A DNA stretch of 64,000 nt from Maricaulis salignorans (lineage in GTDB: Bacteria; Pseudomonadota; Alphaproteobacteria; Caulobacterales; Aquidulcibacteraceae), in assembly GCA_945891505.1 (NCBI GenBank), contig CAMDDL010000010.1, forward strand, positions 1-64,000, written 5' to 3'. A model generated the notes under the pieces. The model was not told the origin of the DNA. It did not search any database and saw only the letters and a list, made by a program, of their open reading frames with translations. Shown piece by piece: positions 8,581 through 17,955 of this stretch (its first letter is position 1; every line of letters starts with the position of its first letter). A program made the position numbers and the translations under genes.

Positions 8581-9189
8581 ATGTTTACAGGGATTATCAC
8601 CGATATTGGGACCATTGTGGCCATAGACCACAGGCCGGGTACAGATGCAGCCATCACAGTCGATAGCGGCTATGATGCAACAAGTTTGTCCTTAGGCGCT
8701 TCGATCAGCCATCAGGGCGTCTGCCTGACGCTGATCTCGTTTGAACCAATCGCGACGGGTTCGCGCTGGCGGGTGCAGGTCAGTCAAGAAACCCTTGATG
8801 TGACGTGCGCCAAGGAGTGGCAGGTTGGCACGGCCTTAAATCTTGAGCGTGCGCTGAAGCTGGGGGATGAGTTAGGTGGACACATGGTGTCAGGCCATGT
8901 CGACGGAATCGGCGAAGTCATCGAGGTAACACCTGAAAACGAGAGTCACCGGGTAACGATTCGGGTTCCTGAGCCCTTGGCCAAATATGTCTCGACCAAA
9001 GGGTCCATCGCGATCGACGGTGTGTCTTTGACGGTCAATGAAGTGGATGATGTGACCTTTGGGATCAATATCATCCCCCATACCTGGCAGGTGACAACAT
9101 TGGGTCGCCTAAAGCTAGGTACACGTGTTAATCTTGAAGCGGATCAAGTTGCACGTTACGTGGAACGCATCCTATCTCGTAAGACCTGA
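8581..9189 (+). CDS. ribE: Riboflavin synthase alpha subunit
   Basis: Dismutates two molecules of 6,7-dimethyl-8-ribityllumazine into riboflavin and the pyrimidine substrate of lumazine synthase. The 202-residue protein has two lumazine-binding repeats: the first starts MFTGIITDIGTI, the second follows GGHMVSGHVDGIGEV near residue 100 and contains SIAIDGVSLTVNEV. An AGAAGG ribosome-binding site precedes the ATG at 8581. It lies 11 bases after ribD and 35 bases before ribH; in many relatives ribBA occupies that last position but is absent here. Confidence 0.94.
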   Translation: MFTGIITDIGTIVAIDHRPGTDAAITVDSGYDATSLSLGASISHQGVCLTLISFEPIATGSRWRVQVSQETLDVTCAKEWQVGTALNLERALKLGDELGGHMVSGHVDGIGEVIEVTPENESHRVTIRVPEPLAKYVSTKGSIAIDGVSLTVNEVDDVTFGINIIPHTWQVTTLGRLKLGTRVNLEADQVARYVERILSRKT

Positions 9190-9224
9190 CGACCCCTTCA
9201 CCAGCTTCAACCTTGGACTAGGCT

Positions 9225-9692
9225 ATGACCCTTTCTTTCGATCCGCCCCACCTATTGTTTGTTGTTGGTGATTATTACGCCCATATTGCGGAAGAATTGG
9301 TGGCTGGGGCCGCTGAGGCGATTAAGGCCGCTAAGGGTACCTATGATTTAATCAAAGTACCTGGTGCCTTCGAAATCCCGGCTGTTATCGCCCACGCCGA
9401 ACGCGCAACGCATCGTCCTGCTGGTCGTCACTATGATGGTTATGTGGCCTTGGGCTGCGTCATTCGCGGTGAAACCTCGCATTATGACTATGTTTGCGGC
9501 GAAAGCGCCCGCGCCTTGATGGAGCTTTCGGTCGAAGGCCTGCCAATCGGCTATGGTATTTTGACGGTTGAAACCGAAGCCCAAGCGCTTGTTCGTGCCA
9601 AGCGCGATCAAAAGAACAAAGGCAAGGATGCAGTTATTGCATGCCTAACCGTGTTGTCGGTCAAGCGGCGCCTGAACATGGGCGGCGTATGA
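9225..9692 (+). CDS. ribH: 6,7-dimethyl-8-ribityllumazine synthase
   Basis: Condenses the ribitylamino-uracil with 3,4-dihydroxy-2-butanone 4-phosphate, the penultimate riboflavin step. The 155-residue protein has the typical KVPGAFEIPAVIAHAER substrate segment, YDGYVALGCVIRGETSHYDYV and LPIGYGILTVETEAQAL. Its stop overlaps the nusB start by four bases (ATGA), an arrangement that favours coupled translation. Confidence 0.95.
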   Translation: MTLSFDPPHLLFVVGDYYAHIAEELVAGAAEAIKAAKGTYDLIKVPGAFEIPAVIAHAERATHRPAGRHYDGYVALGCVIRGETSHYDYVCGESARALMELSVEGLPIGYGILTVETEAQALVRAKRDQKNKGKDAVIACLTVLSVKRRLNMGGV

Positions 9693-10174
9693 CCCGCACA
9701 AAACCTTCGTCGATCACAGATGCGCGTCGCGGCGCGCGATTGGCTGCAGTGCAAGCGCTCTATCAAATGGAAATCTCTGGCGGCGGCGTCAAATCGACAG
9801 TGCGTGAATATCTAGACCACCGCTTAGGTGAAGACAGCGAGACAGGCCCGTTGGAGACGGCGGACGTTGATTTCTTTCGAGCCCTTGTCGAAGGCGTGGT
9901 CGAAGAGCAAGCCTTGATCGATGCGTCCATCAAATTACGACTGGCAAAGGGATGGCGGCTGGAACGTATTGATTCGATTGTACGCGCCGCTGTCCGGGTG
10001 GCGACCTTTGAACTTTTGCGGCGAGCCGATGTTCCTGTTGCGGTTGTGATCGACGAATATGTTGGCATTGTGAATGCGTTTTTCGATGGCCCAGAAGGTG
10101 GGTTTACCAATGGTTTATTGGACCGTTTGGCGCGCGAGCTGAATGCCAACGACCTTCGCCAGCTAACCTCTTGA
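9689..10174 (+). CDS. nusB: Transcription antitermination factor NusB
   Basis: Binds the boxA RNA with NusE (S10) to prevent premature termination, chiefly in rRNA operons. The 161-residue protein shows ARRGARLAAVQALYQMEISG near the N-terminus, the central RLERIDSIVRAAVRVATFEL helix and the C-terminal VVIDEYVGIVNAFFDGPEGG motif. The ATG at 9689, overlapping the ribH stop, was chosen over an upstream in-frame ATG buried inside ribH. The ribH-nusB-thiL order is common in proteobacteria. Confidence 0.95.
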   Translation: MTRTKPSSITDARRGARLAAVQALYQMEISGGGVKSTVREYLDHRLGEDSETGPLETADVDFFRALVEGVVEEQALIDASIKLRLAKGWRLERIDSIVRAAVRVATFELLRRADVPVAVVIDEYVGIVNAFFDGPEGGFTNGLLDRLARELNANDLRQLTS

Positions 10175-10190
10175 GCATGAGGTAGCCGGT

Positions 10191-11192
10191 GTGGAACAAG
10201 CTCCCCCAGAGTTTGATCTAATTGCTCAGCTTTGGGCACCGCTTACCCGTGGCGTACCAGGAGCATACGGCCTCAAGGATGATGTGGCTTACTTACCAAG
10301 TTCGCCACTAGGCCAAGTCGTTACGTGCGATCAGGTCATTGAAGGCACACATTTTCTGTCCTCCGACCCATTAAATTGGGTGGCCAAGCGTCTGGTGCGG
10401 CGAAACTTGTCGGATCTAATAGCTAAGGGGTGCGAGCCGGTCGGAGCTTTCTTGACGCTGGCTTGGCCCAAAGGCCGTCCGTATGCGCAAGTGGCCGATT
10501 TTGCCGACGGCCTTGGCCAAGATCTCGCTGATTTGTGCGGGAACTGCCCGCTTCTTGGTGGAGATACCAGCTCAACCAATGGACCGTTGGTGGCGAGCCT
10601 AACCTTGGTGGGCAGGGGTCTATCGGTCTCCGGCGCACCAATACTTCGCAGCGGCGCGCGCAGCGGTGACTTGGTCTTTTTGACTGGCATAATTGGGGAC
10701 GCATATCTGGGTCTGCAGGTTCGCTTAGGCCAGATAGACGGGCAGGGGCTTGATGGCGCGGTTGCTATGGCAATGGCCCCAGCACCACCGCCTTTAGCCG
10801 TGGCTGAGGTAATCGCAACCTTCGCGCAGGCTAGTATTGATATCTCAGACGGGCTGCTGGCGGATGCGGGTCATGTCGCTGAGGCCTCTAACCTTGCGAT
10901 GCACCTTCGTCTTGAACAGGTTCCACTTTCAGCAGAGGCGACCGCCTTTGTGGCGCGCTCGAACAATCTAGTTGAAAGCCTGTTAAGTCTCGTTACCGGT
11001 GGCGATGATTATCAAGCGCTGATGTGTGTGGCACCAGATAAGGCTGCTGCCTGTGTTTCAGCGATTGAGGCCATAGGGGTTCGCGTTACCCAGATTGGCG
11101 TCTGCCAAGAAGGGCAGGGACTTGTGTTGACCCATTGTGGTGGCTCGGTCACCTTACCTGCCCGCACAGGTTGGCAATTTAGCGGCGCATAA
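10191..11192 (+). CDS. thiL: Thiamine-monophosphate kinase
   Basis: Phosphorylates thiamine monophosphate to the active cofactor thiamine pyrophosphate using ATP. The 333-residue protein has the AIR-synthase/ThiL fold: EFDLIAQL, GLKDDVAYLP in the position of the usual GDDAA motif, LVRRNLSDLIAKGCEP, LLGGDTSSTNGPL, and IDISDGLLADAGHVAEAS with TGGDDYQAL in the C-terminal half. It starts with GTG. Its 3' end overlaps the convergent small exported-protein gene by 14 bases. Confidence 0.93.
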   Translation: MEQAPPEFDLIAQLWAPLTRGVPGAYGLKDDVAYLPSSPLGQVVTCDQVIEGTHFLSSDPLNWVAKRLVRRNLSDLIAKGCEPVGAFLTLAWPKGRPYAQVADFADGLGQDLADLCGNCPLLGGDTSSTNGPLVASLTLVGRGLSVSGAPILRSGARSGDLVFLTGIIGDAYLGLQVRLGQIDGQGLDGAVAMAMAPAPPPLAVAEVIATFAQASIDISDGLLADAGHVAEASNLAMHLRLEQVPLSAEATAFVARSNNLVESLLSLVTGGDDYQALMCVAPDKAAACVSAIEAIGVRVTQIGVCQEGQGLVLTHCGGSVTLPARTGWQFSGA

Positions 11193-11619
11193 AGGCCACT
11201 TGTTCAAGCGAAACCCGCGTGACGCGTAAACCCGGCTTTAGTCCCGACACAACCTGTGTAACCACTTTAACAATAGCGGCTTGATCATAGGTATTGGGGC
11301 CTTTGCCTTCTGGAATTGGGTTGCGCCCAGTCGCCCGTGTGACGCCGTCGCGCACCAAGAAGTGCTGCTCGCGCACGAATGTCGCAGCATTGAGATCCGA
11401 CATCCGGATTTTTAAAGTGACAAACGCATAATTTACCAACGCACCATTGCGGGCAATCGGCAGCACAACATTGGTCAACTCAGCAACCAGCGGCTCGCCA
11501 GCTTCTTCCTTCTTAGGCTCTGCAGCTTGGGCGCGGCGTGGCGCAAGGAAAGTACCAAATACAGCAGCACTAGCGGCGGCACTCAAAAGAAGCGTGGATC
11601 GGCGTGTCGAACTCGTCAT
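11179..11619 (-). CDS. Small exported protein, FliL-like C-terminal domain (weak)
   Basis: A 146-residue protein of unknown function. Residues 1-33 form a signal peptide, possibly of Tat type, with paired arginines (STRRSTLLLSAAASAAVFG) and a likely cut after AQA. The mature part begins with a charged linker, then VVLPIARNGALVNYAFVTLKI and a C-terminal LKPGLRVTRVSLEQVAFMR, a layout reminiscent of FliL-like membrane-associated domains, but I am not certain. The ATG at 11619 was chosen because it starts the signal peptide. It converges on thiL with a 14-base overlap and is divergent from hppA. Confidence 0.7.
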   Translation of the reverse strand: MTSSTRRSTLLLSAAASAAVFGTFLAPRRAQAAEPKKEEAGEPLVAELTNVVLPIARNGALVNYAFVTLKIRMSDLNAATFVREQHFLVRDGVTRATGRNPIPEGKGPNTYDQAAIVKVVTQVVSGLKPGLRVTRVSLEQVAFMRR

Positions 11620-11827
11620 AGCGATTGTGTGCCATACGAATGTCGACGATTGGTTAATGCGCGGGCACTTTTGGGGTTTACTGAAAAGGATTTCGCAAAA
11701 CCGATGCGGCACATTGCAAGCAGCGCAATCGCCCCGTAAAGAAGAGAGACCAATAAAGAGGGGTCATTCGGAGAGCGGGAGACAAACTGCCGCCACGTAT
11801 GAGCCAGGAAACGAAAAGAGGTAACAC

Positions 11828-13972
11828 ATGGACGTTAGCGTCATGAGTGTGGTCGCGGCAATTGGTGCCGGGGTCATTGCGTTGATCTACGGATTCATCA
11901 CCGTTCAACAAGTACTAAAAGCAAGCCCAGGGAATGCGCGTATGCAAGAAATTGCAGCGGCCATTCAAGAAGGGGCAAATGCCTATCTCAACCGTCAATA
12001 TACCACGATCGCCATCGTCGGCGTGGTGATTGCTGTGCTTCTAACCTTCTTATTCACCATCACAACGTCGCTTGCATTTGTGGTTGGTGCCGTTCTTTCA
12101 GGCTTGGCTGGCTATGTTGGGATGCTGGTGTCGGTTCGCGCCAATGTGCGCACGACCGAAGCGTCACGTAACAGCTTGGCCGCGGGCCTTTCCATGGCCT
12201 TCCGCTCCGGTGCTGTAACCGGCATGTTGGTTGCTGGTTTGGCTTTGATTGGTGTGGCTGGCTATTATTACATCCTGACCGAAGTGATCGGGTTAGAGCC
12301 AACCAGCCGCGAAGTGATCGATCCCTTGGTCGCCTTGGGTTTTGGCGCATCCTTGATCTCTATCTTTGCGCGTCTCGGCGGCGGTATCTTCACCAAGGGT
12401 GCAGATGTTGGCGGCGATATGGTTGGTAAGGTTGAAGCTGGCATCCCGGAAGATGATCCTCGCAACCCTGCAACCATCGCAGACAATGTTGGTGACAATG
12501 TTGGCGACTGCGCTGGTATGGCGGCAGACTTGTTTGAAACCTACGCGGTGACTTTGGTTGCAACCATGGTGTTGGCTTCGATCTTCTTCAAAGAAGCAGG
12601 CGCAGCCGTCATGATGTCTTTGCCGTTGGCTATTGGCGCGATGGCGATCATTACCTCGATCATCGGGACCTATTTTGTCCGTTTGGGCAAAGACAACAAC
12701 ATCATGAACGCCCTTTATAAGGGCTTGATTGCTGCAGGCCTTTTGTCGGTCGCGGGTCTTTATGCCGTGGTTCAAGCGACAGTAACCCAAACCTACACAA
12801 CAAGCGGTGGCGTGACGATTACAGCCATGAACCTGTTCTGGTCTGGTGTGATTGGCTTGGTCGTTACCGCAGCCATCGTGTGGGTGACTGAGTATTACAC
12901 CGGCACCGACTATCGTCCGGTGAAATCCGTGGCCCAGGCCTCGGTTTCGGGTCATGGCACCAATGTGATCCAAGGCTTGGCCGTGTCGATGGAATCCACT
13001 GCACTGCCAGCCTTGATCATCGTGGGCGGCATTCTTGCTACTTTCAACTTGGCGGGTCTGTTCGGCATTGCCATTGCGACAACTACCATGCTGTCGGTTG
13101 CTGGGATCATTGTGGCGCTGGATGCATTCGGTCCAGTGACAGACAATGCGGGCGGTATTGCTGAAATGGCCAATCTGCCACCCGAAGTCCGCAAGACAAC
13201 CGATGCTTTGGATGCCGTGGGTAACACGACAAAAGCGGTAACCAAGGGCTATGCGATTGGCTCGGCTGGCTTGGGTGCACTTGTCTTGTTTGCAGCCTAT
13301 ACCGAAGACTTGAAGTACTTCTCCAGCAATCCGGCGGAATATCCTTATTTTGCCGGTGTGAACGTCAGCTTCGACCTTTCCAACCCTTATGTTGTGGTCG
13401 GTCTGCTGATTGGTGGTCTGTTGCCTTATCTGTTCGGTGGCTGGTCGATGACTGCCGTTGGCCGTGCAGCTGAAGCGGTGGTGCAGGAAGTTCGTCGCCA
13501 ATTCCGCGAAATTCCGGGCATCATGGAAGGCACCGGCAAGCCAGATTATGGCCGGGCTGTCGACATTCTGACCAAAGCTGCGATCCGTGAAATGATCGTG
13601 CCAAGCTTGCTGCCAGTCTTGTCGCCAATTGCCCTCTTCTTCGCGATCAATTTAATTGCTGGCAAAGCGCAGGCTTTGGCGGCAGTTGGTGCCATGCTGT
13701 TGGGCGTGATTGTAACGGGCCTATTCGTCGCAATTTCCATGACCTCCGGCGGCGGCGCGTGGGACAATGCGAAGAAGTCGTTTGAAGACGGCTTTGTGGA
13801 CCGTGATGGCGTAAAGCATATGAAGGGTTCAGAGGCTCACAAGGCATCTGTGACCGGCGATACGGTTGGCGACCCATACAAGGACACGTCTGGACCTGCT
13901 GTGAACCCCATGATCAAGATCACGAATATCGTGGCTTTGCTCTTGCTCGCAGTTTTGGCTCACCAAGGCTAA
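11828..13972 (+). CDS. hppA: K+-insensitive proton-translocating pyrophosphatase
   Basis: An integral membrane pump that couples pyrophosphate hydrolysis to proton export. The 714-residue protein has about 15-16 hydrophobic segments. The catalytic stretch [18 protein letters not shown] is followed by [20 protein letters not shown] and ADLFETYAV. The sequence [18 protein letters not shown] carries Lys at the position that is Ala in potassium-dependent enzymes, marking this as the K+-independent, proton-pumping class. The C-terminus contains [16 protein letters not shown] and [20 protein letters not shown], both conserved. An AGAGG ribosome-binding site precedes the ATG, and a terminator follows. 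Confidence 0.96.
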   Translation: MDVSVMSVVAAIGAGVIALIYGFITVQQVLKASPGNARMQEIAAAIQEGANAYLNRQYTTIAIVGVVIAVLLTFLFTITTSLAFVVGAVLSGLAGYVGMLVSVRANVRTTEASRNSLAAGLSMAFRSGAVTGMLVAGLALIGVAGYYYILTEVIGLEPTSREVIDPLVALGFGASLISIFARLGGGIFTKGADVGGDMVGKVEAGIPEDDPRNPATIADNVGDNVGDCAGMAADLFETYAVTLVATMVLASIFFKEAGAAVMMSLPLAIGAMAIITSIIGTYFVRLGKDNNIMNALYKGLIAAGLLSVAGLYAVVQATVTQTYTTSGGVTITAMNLFWSGVIGLVVTAAIVWVTEYYTGTDYRPVKSVAQASVSGHGTNVIQGLAVSMESTALPALIIVGGILATFNLAGLFGIAIATTTMLSVAGIIVALDAFGPVTDNAGGIAEMANLPPEVRKTTDALDAVGNTTKAVTKGYAIGSAGLGALVLFAAYTEDLKYFSSNPAEYPYFAGVNVSFDLSNPYVVVGLLIGGLLPYLFGGWSMTAVGRAAEAVVQEVRRQFREIPGIMEGTGKPDYGRAVDILTKAAIREMIVPSLLPVLSPIALFFAINLIAGKAQALAAVGAMLLGVIVTGLFVAISMTSGGGAWDNAKKSFEDGFVDRDGVKHMKGSEAHKASVTGDTVGDPYKDTSGPAVNPMIKITNIVALLLLAVLAHQG

Positions 13973-13993
13973 GCATTTGGACAGGCAACCCTG

Positions 13994-14024
13994 AAAGTCC
14001 CGGTCGAAAGGCCGGGACTTTTTT
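13994..14024 (+). terminator. Rho-independent terminator after hppA
   Basis: AAGTCCCGG (13995-14003) pairs with CCGGGACTT (14012-14020) over an eight-base loop and runs straight into a T tract. It lies about 22 bases past the hppA stop. Confidence 0.93.
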
Positions 14025-14072
14025 GTTTGCGGCCCAACCCCGCGGTGGTTGGCAAGAATTTAATCGTCCAAT

Positions 14073-14108
14073 GCGCAGCCCGAAGCGCAGCCCAAAGCGC
14101 AGCAAAGT
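14073..14108. repeat. Three tandem copies of a 12-base unit
   Basis: GCGCAGCCCGAA, GCGCAGCCCAAA and GCGCAGCAAAGT follow one another directly in the gap between hppA and the first SH3-like gene; the third copy is degenerate. It is a short intergenic repeat of unknown meaning. Confidence 0.6.
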
Positions 14109-14170
14109 GCTTGGCCAAGCCACAAGGGTTGGTTAGGCTGTGACCAACAAAGTAGGTTAGGAGATTGCTG

Positions 14171-15436
14171 GTGCGGAAAGGTCGCTGTTCGAATGAGCCG
14201 AGCGCATGCGAGTTTGCCCGCAACCAATTGGAGTTACCTTATGCCGGGTCCGGGAGTGCTTGCCCGCGCTGTGGCAGCCCGTTAGCGGCCATTGTTGATT
14301 TCCCAGAAGAAGCTGGACCAATCTTTACCCAAAGTGCGCCTGATTTCTTGGCACCAATACCGGACCCACAGCCCGAGCCACGTTATGAGCCGCGGATGGA
14401 ACCTGTCGCTGACGTGTCATCTGGTTTCACGATCATGCGTTTGACCCGTTGGGTTGTCATTGCTGCCCTTTTGGTTCTCGTTGGATTTATTGCTTGGCGG
14501 CTTTTGGGCCCGGAGCAAGTCAATGATGACGCCCTAGGATCTTCAAGCTTGTCAGCCTTAACCGAGGGGCTGGATATCGAACAAATCTCACCGCCCGAGT
14601 TGCGTCGCGTGGCTGTCTCGACAGAGGCGCGTGTATCTCCGGATCCGACCAGTGCAGTTATCATGTTGCTGGCTCCAGAAACGATTCTCGATATCACCGG
14701 GCGCATCCAAGTTGGCGGCCTTGAGTGGCTGCGCATTACCATTCCCACAGATCGGTCGCGTTCAGGCTTTATCCGCGAAGATATGCTGGCTCCGCTAGGC
14801 GAGGGCGACAGCGATTATTCGAGCCTCGATCCATTGGCCGGAAATACCATTAACGGGTCCATCATGCCGGTTGCCCCTGTGCAAGTTGGTGTTGTGCCAC
14901 TGGCTCAGCCCATGACCTATCAAATTGTCGGGGTGCCCGCGTCCATCCATCAGAGCCCTGCTTTTGAAAGCCCACAATTGGGTCAGGTGCCCACTGGTAC
15001 GCTGGTTATGGTTGTCGCCCAACAGATCTCGAATGGGCTGCCATGGTATCAAGTTCAACTGACCAATGGGCGCACGGGCTGGATATCCAGTACTGCAGCC
15101 GTGCCTGCTTCCCAAAACCTAAATACCGACGGCGACACGGGTGCAGTGCCTGCGGCTGAAGCGAGCTCGATACCCGCGCCAAAAGCTGAAGCTGAGTTGC
15201 CGGCTGGCCCTATGGCTGTGAGTGTGGGGACGCTGATGCGCGTCGATACGCCATCCGCCAGCCTGCGGGCGCGGCCCGGGGCAGCAGGCGATCCTGTTTT
15301 AGAAATCCTGCCTATCGATACCTTAATGACAGTTGAAGATGTTCGCATTGTTGCCGGCATGCCGTGGTACCAAGTCACGTCGCCTAAGGGCAATCAAGGC
15401 TGGTTGTCTGGGCGCGCACTTGTTGCCAATCAATAG
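14171..15436 (+). CDS. Membrane-anchored zinc-ribbon and SH3-like repeat protein
   Basis: A 421-residue protein of unknown function. The first 40 residues hold four cysteines (C6, C13, C31, C34, the last pair as CPRCG), a likely zinc ribbon. One membrane helix, about residues 92-112 ([20 protein letters not shown]), follows a Pro-rich linker. The remainder is outside the membrane, with at least three bacterial SH3-like repeats ending in [26 protein letters not shown] and [20 protein letters not shown]. Start is uncertain: GTG at 14171 has GGAG at good spacing; a TTG at 14165 is the alternative. The next gene has a similar plan, so the two look like a paralogous pair. Confidence 0.75.
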   Translation: MRKGRCSNEPSACEFARNQLELPYAGSGSACPRCGSPLAAIVDFPEEAGPIFTQSAPDFLAPIPDPQPEPRYEPRMEPVADVSSGFTIMRLTRWVVIAALLVLVGFIAWRLLGPEQVNDDALGSSSLSALTEGLDIEQISPPELRRVAVSTEARVSPDPTSAVIMLLAPETILDITGRIQVGGLEWLRITIPTDRSRSGFIREDMLAPLGEGDSDYSSLDPLAGNTINGSIMPVAPVQVGVVPLAQPMTYQIVGVPASIHQSPAFESPQLGQVPTGTLVMVVAQQISNGLPWYQVQLTNGRTGWISSTAAVPASQNLNTDGDTGAVPAAEASSIPAPKAEAELPAGPMAVSVGTLMRVDTPSASLRARPGAAGDPVLEILPIDTLMTVEDVRIVAGMPWYQVTSPKGNQGWLSGRALVANQ

Positions 15437-15557
15437 CCTAAGCGCTGTAGGCCCCACGGCTTCACCCCTATTGCGCTGTTGCAAGTCCTGATAAAGCACC
15501 AGCCGAAACGTTGATTGTGCCGTAAATTTAAACCCGACCCAAGCGAAAGCTACGAGT

Positions 15558-16661
15558 ATGTTTTCAGAAGAAGCTCAAACTTCAAGCCACATGCAGCGTC
15601 GTGAATCGGGCGGTGCCAGCCGGGTCTTGCTGATCATGGGCGCGATCGGCGTCGCTGTGCTGGTTATTCTGGGGGCCTTTTACGGGTTTAAGGCTCTATT
15701 TTCGGGCCAGCAGGCCGCAATGCCGACGCTAGAAGGACCAAAATCCTATAGTGCCTTGGGGCGTACCGAAGTCCGCAAGGAGCCAGCTCTGACGGCACCT
15801 ATCTCTCTACTTTTGAAGGAAGGAACGATTGTATCTGGGCAAAGTGTGGGCGTAAAAGCTGGCGTTGAGTGGCTATCCCTGACTGCCGTGGATGGTGCCA
15901 AAGGCTTTGCGCCGAAGGCTCTGTTTCGCGAGATCGTGCCGACCAACGGCAGCAACAAGATTAGTGGCGGGGTTCGCAACATCGTCACGTCCGCGCTTTT
16001 GAACCTGCGCGAAACACCCTCAATGTCTGGCAAAATTGTTGGCACGGTCGATGGGGGTACCCGTCTCGTGTCTGATGGATCGGTCGAGGCTGAGGGTGTG
16101 TGGTGGATGCGCATCCCACTGGACGGAAACACCATCGTGTACATTCTGCAGCGCTTTACCACAGCTGATGATGACGCCAGCGGTAATGATGGGATCGGGG
16201 CAGACAATGCCACAGTTGGTGCCGTCGGCCGCGCCATCCAGATTGCTAATGTCCAAGCAACGCCCCTGCCTAACTCGCGAATTGTTCGTGCGCTACAGCC
16301 TGGTGAGGTGGTTCGTGTGATCGGCCAAACCAATTCAGGCATTGCTTGGTATGTTTTGCGTCTCAACGACGGCAGCCAAGGCTTTGCGCCAAAGGCTGCG
16401 ATTAGCATTGATGAAGGGTCTTCGCGCTGGGTCTATCCAGACGGTACAGAAGCACCGGGTCCAAATGTCCCGCAGGGCCAAACTCAGCCGATTGATCCGG
16501 CCAGCCTGATGCAAATGAACTCTTTGGCTACCGGCACCGATGGCGCGACTGGTGAATCCGCTGGGGCCAACACCACGCCAGCAGAGGCAGCCGACGGTGT
16601 TTTGCCAGTCACGCCAACTGCGCCAGCAACTCCGCCGGCCGTCACAGGTCCTCAGCCGTAA
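15558..16661 (+). CDS. Membrane-anchored SH3-like repeat protein
   Basis: A 367-residue protein of unknown function. A short cytoplasmic tail is followed by one membrane helix at about residues 22-46 (VLLIMGAIGVAVLVILGAFY) and then three SH3-like repeats, recognisable by VEWLSLTAVDGAKGFAPKAL, LLNLRETPSMSGKIVGTV and IAWYVLRLNDGSQGFAPKAA. The last ~80 residues are Pro-, Ala- and Thr-rich and probably unstructured. It shares its plan with the protein encoded just upstream but lacks the zinc ribbon. Domains of this kind often bind peptidoglycan or proteins; no catalytic residue was recognised. Confidence 0.75.
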   Translation: MFSEEAQTSSHMQRRESGGASRVLLIMGAIGVAVLVILGAFYGFKALFSGQQAAMPTLEGPKSYSALGRTEVRKEPALTAPISLLLKEGTIVSGQSVGVKAGVEWLSLTAVDGAKGFAPKALFREIVPTNGSNKISGGVRNIVTSALLNLRETPSMSGKIVGTVDGGTRLVSDGSVEAEGVWWMRIPLDGNTIVYILQRFTTADDDASGNDGIGADNATVGAVGRAIQIANVQATPLPNSRIVRALQPGEVVRVIGQTNSGIAWYVLRLNDGSQGFAPKAAISIDEGSSRWVYPDGTEAPGPNVPQGQTQPIDPASLMQMNSLATGTDGATGESAGANTTPAEAADGVLPVTPTAPATPPAVTGPQP

Positions 16662-16736
16662 CGCCACCAATGTGTAGCAACTGGTCTTGATTTTTCTTGC
16701 GAGCGCACGTGTGAACCGAGTGGTTCAACAAGCTTT

Positions 16737-17693
16737 TCAGGCTTCTTCGTTGACCCAAATACGGATTAGATGATGGGCAATTGCAAGCGGGGGTGGCGCG
16801 CGTAAGGTGACGCCGTCACGTGAGCAGCCTGCTTCAGACAAGAGTTGTCGTGCCTCATCGCGGCTGAACCAGATGGCTTGGGATATTTCATGGGGATCAA
16901 TGTTGAGGTCATAGCTTTCCACCTCCGCAATCAAGCCAATCATCAGTTGCGAGGGGAATGGCCAAGGCTGGTTGGCGACAATACGCGCGCTGGTCATTTT
17001 GACCCCAGCCTCTTCAAACAATTCCCGCGCGCACCCTTCTTCCACAGTCTCGCCGGGTTCAATGAATCCGGCCAGAGCTGAGATAAAGCCCGCTCGAAAG
17101 CCAATGCCGCGCCCGAGCAAGCATTGATCACCTTTAACGGCCAACATGATGGCAACAGGGTCTGTGCGCGGGAAATGCTCGGTTTTGCAGGCTGGGCAAG
17201 CCCGCTTCCAGCCCGCTTCTGCCATCTGGGTTGCCTCGCCGCAATTGGCGCAAAAGCTATGACGGCTATGCCAGTCCAGAATTGCTTTCGCGGTCCCTGC
17301 AATGGCTAGGTCAGCCATATCCATAATCCCTGCCGCCACGCGCAGGTCTTCGGTATCGCCCAGGCCCTGTAACGGCCCATCGTTCCAATCAAACCTAGCG
17401 GGCAGTGTGGTCGCGAAAGTAGCGCGGCCCTTGTCATCCAAACCCATCAAGATGAGCTCGGGGCTTGATTTAGGCAAAAAGGCCGACCGGCTCGTGCTCG
17501 CCAAACGCAGGAGCTTTCGCGCGCCTGTCGACTGCGAGTCTTGGGTTAGAACCGGTTTGCCATCTTGGATCAAGATCAAATCGGTATCCGGGTGATTGAG
17601 CAGGCTCTCCATCTTGTCGGCATCACGGCGCAGCGCGCTGGCGCGGTCGAGAGGGAAGGCGGTGAACGGGATGAAATCGGAAGATTGTGCCAT
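16737..17693 (-). CDS. nudC: NADH pyrophosphatase / NAD-decapping NUDIX hydrolase
   Basis: Hydrolyses NADH (and NAD caps on RNA) to the mononucleotides. The 318-residue protein has the NudC plan: an N-terminal domain, a four-cysteine zinc ribbon (FCANCGEATQM ... RACPACKTEHFPR), then the NUDIX domain with a complete box, GFIEPGETVEEGCARELFEE followed by AGV. The preceding RTDPVAIMLAV and following NQPWPFPSQLMIG segments are typical. The ATG at 17693 was chosen because upstream in-frame sequence shows no family similarity. It is divergent from the SRP RNA gene. Confidence 0.93.
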   Translation of the reverse strand: MAQSSDFIPFTAFPLDRASALRRDADKMESLLNHPDTDLILIQDGKPVLTQDSQSTGARKLLRLASTSRSAFLPKSSPELILMGLDDKGRATFATTLPARFDWNDGPLQGLGDTEDLRVAAGIMDMADLAIAGTAKAILDWHSRHSFCANCGEATQMAEAGWKRACPACKTEHFPRTDPVAIMLAVKGDQCLLGRGIGFRAGFISALAGFIEPGETVEEGCARELFEEAGVKMTSARIVANQPWPFPSQLMIGLIAEVESYDLNIDPHEISQAIWFSRDEARQLLSEAGCSRDGVTLRAPPPLAIAHHLIRIWVNEEA

Positions 17694-17814
17694 AGAGTGC
17701 ACCTGAACTGGCCCGCCTATCTTGGTCAAGCAAGATTTGTTGCTGGCTGACACCTGCTGCATCCACAGGATTGCCGCCATTAGCGCTTGAAACTAGCCGC
17801 TTGACTTGCGATAT

Positions 17815-17923
17815 GGGGGGTGGAGATCGGCGGTGGACGTAGTCCTCGCCAATTCGGTCAGGTCCGGAAGGAAGCAGCCGCAACGAGTTTCGCTATGGGT
17901 CGCCGTTCGGTCTCCACCCTTTT
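17815..17923 (+). ncRNA. ffs: Signal recognition particle RNA, small bacterial type
   Basis: The conserved apical loop and asymmetric internal loop GGTCAGGTCCGGAAGGAAGC (from about 17856) is unmistakable. The ends pair: GGGTGGAGA (17818-17826) with TCTCCACCC (17911-17919), followed by a short T run. The size, about 100 bases, is that of the 4.5S-like form without an Alu domain. It sits just upstream of dnaX, a common alphaproteobacterial position. The ends are estimated from pairing. Confidence 0.95.
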
Positions 17924-17955
17924 ACCTGTGCGCACCCACAGTTTGGAACCCCAGC

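Noticed and set aside
12293-13501. A 402-codon open frame on the minus strand inside hppA
   Set aside because: It lies wholly antisense to the well-matched pyrophosphatase gene, its translation is rich in His, Gln, Arg and Cys as expected of a shadow frame, and no domain is recognisable.
17806-17955. N-terminal extension of DnaX over the SRP RNA
   Set aside because: The frame is open but overlaps the SRP RNA and has no DnaX similarity; the ATG at 17956 is adequate.
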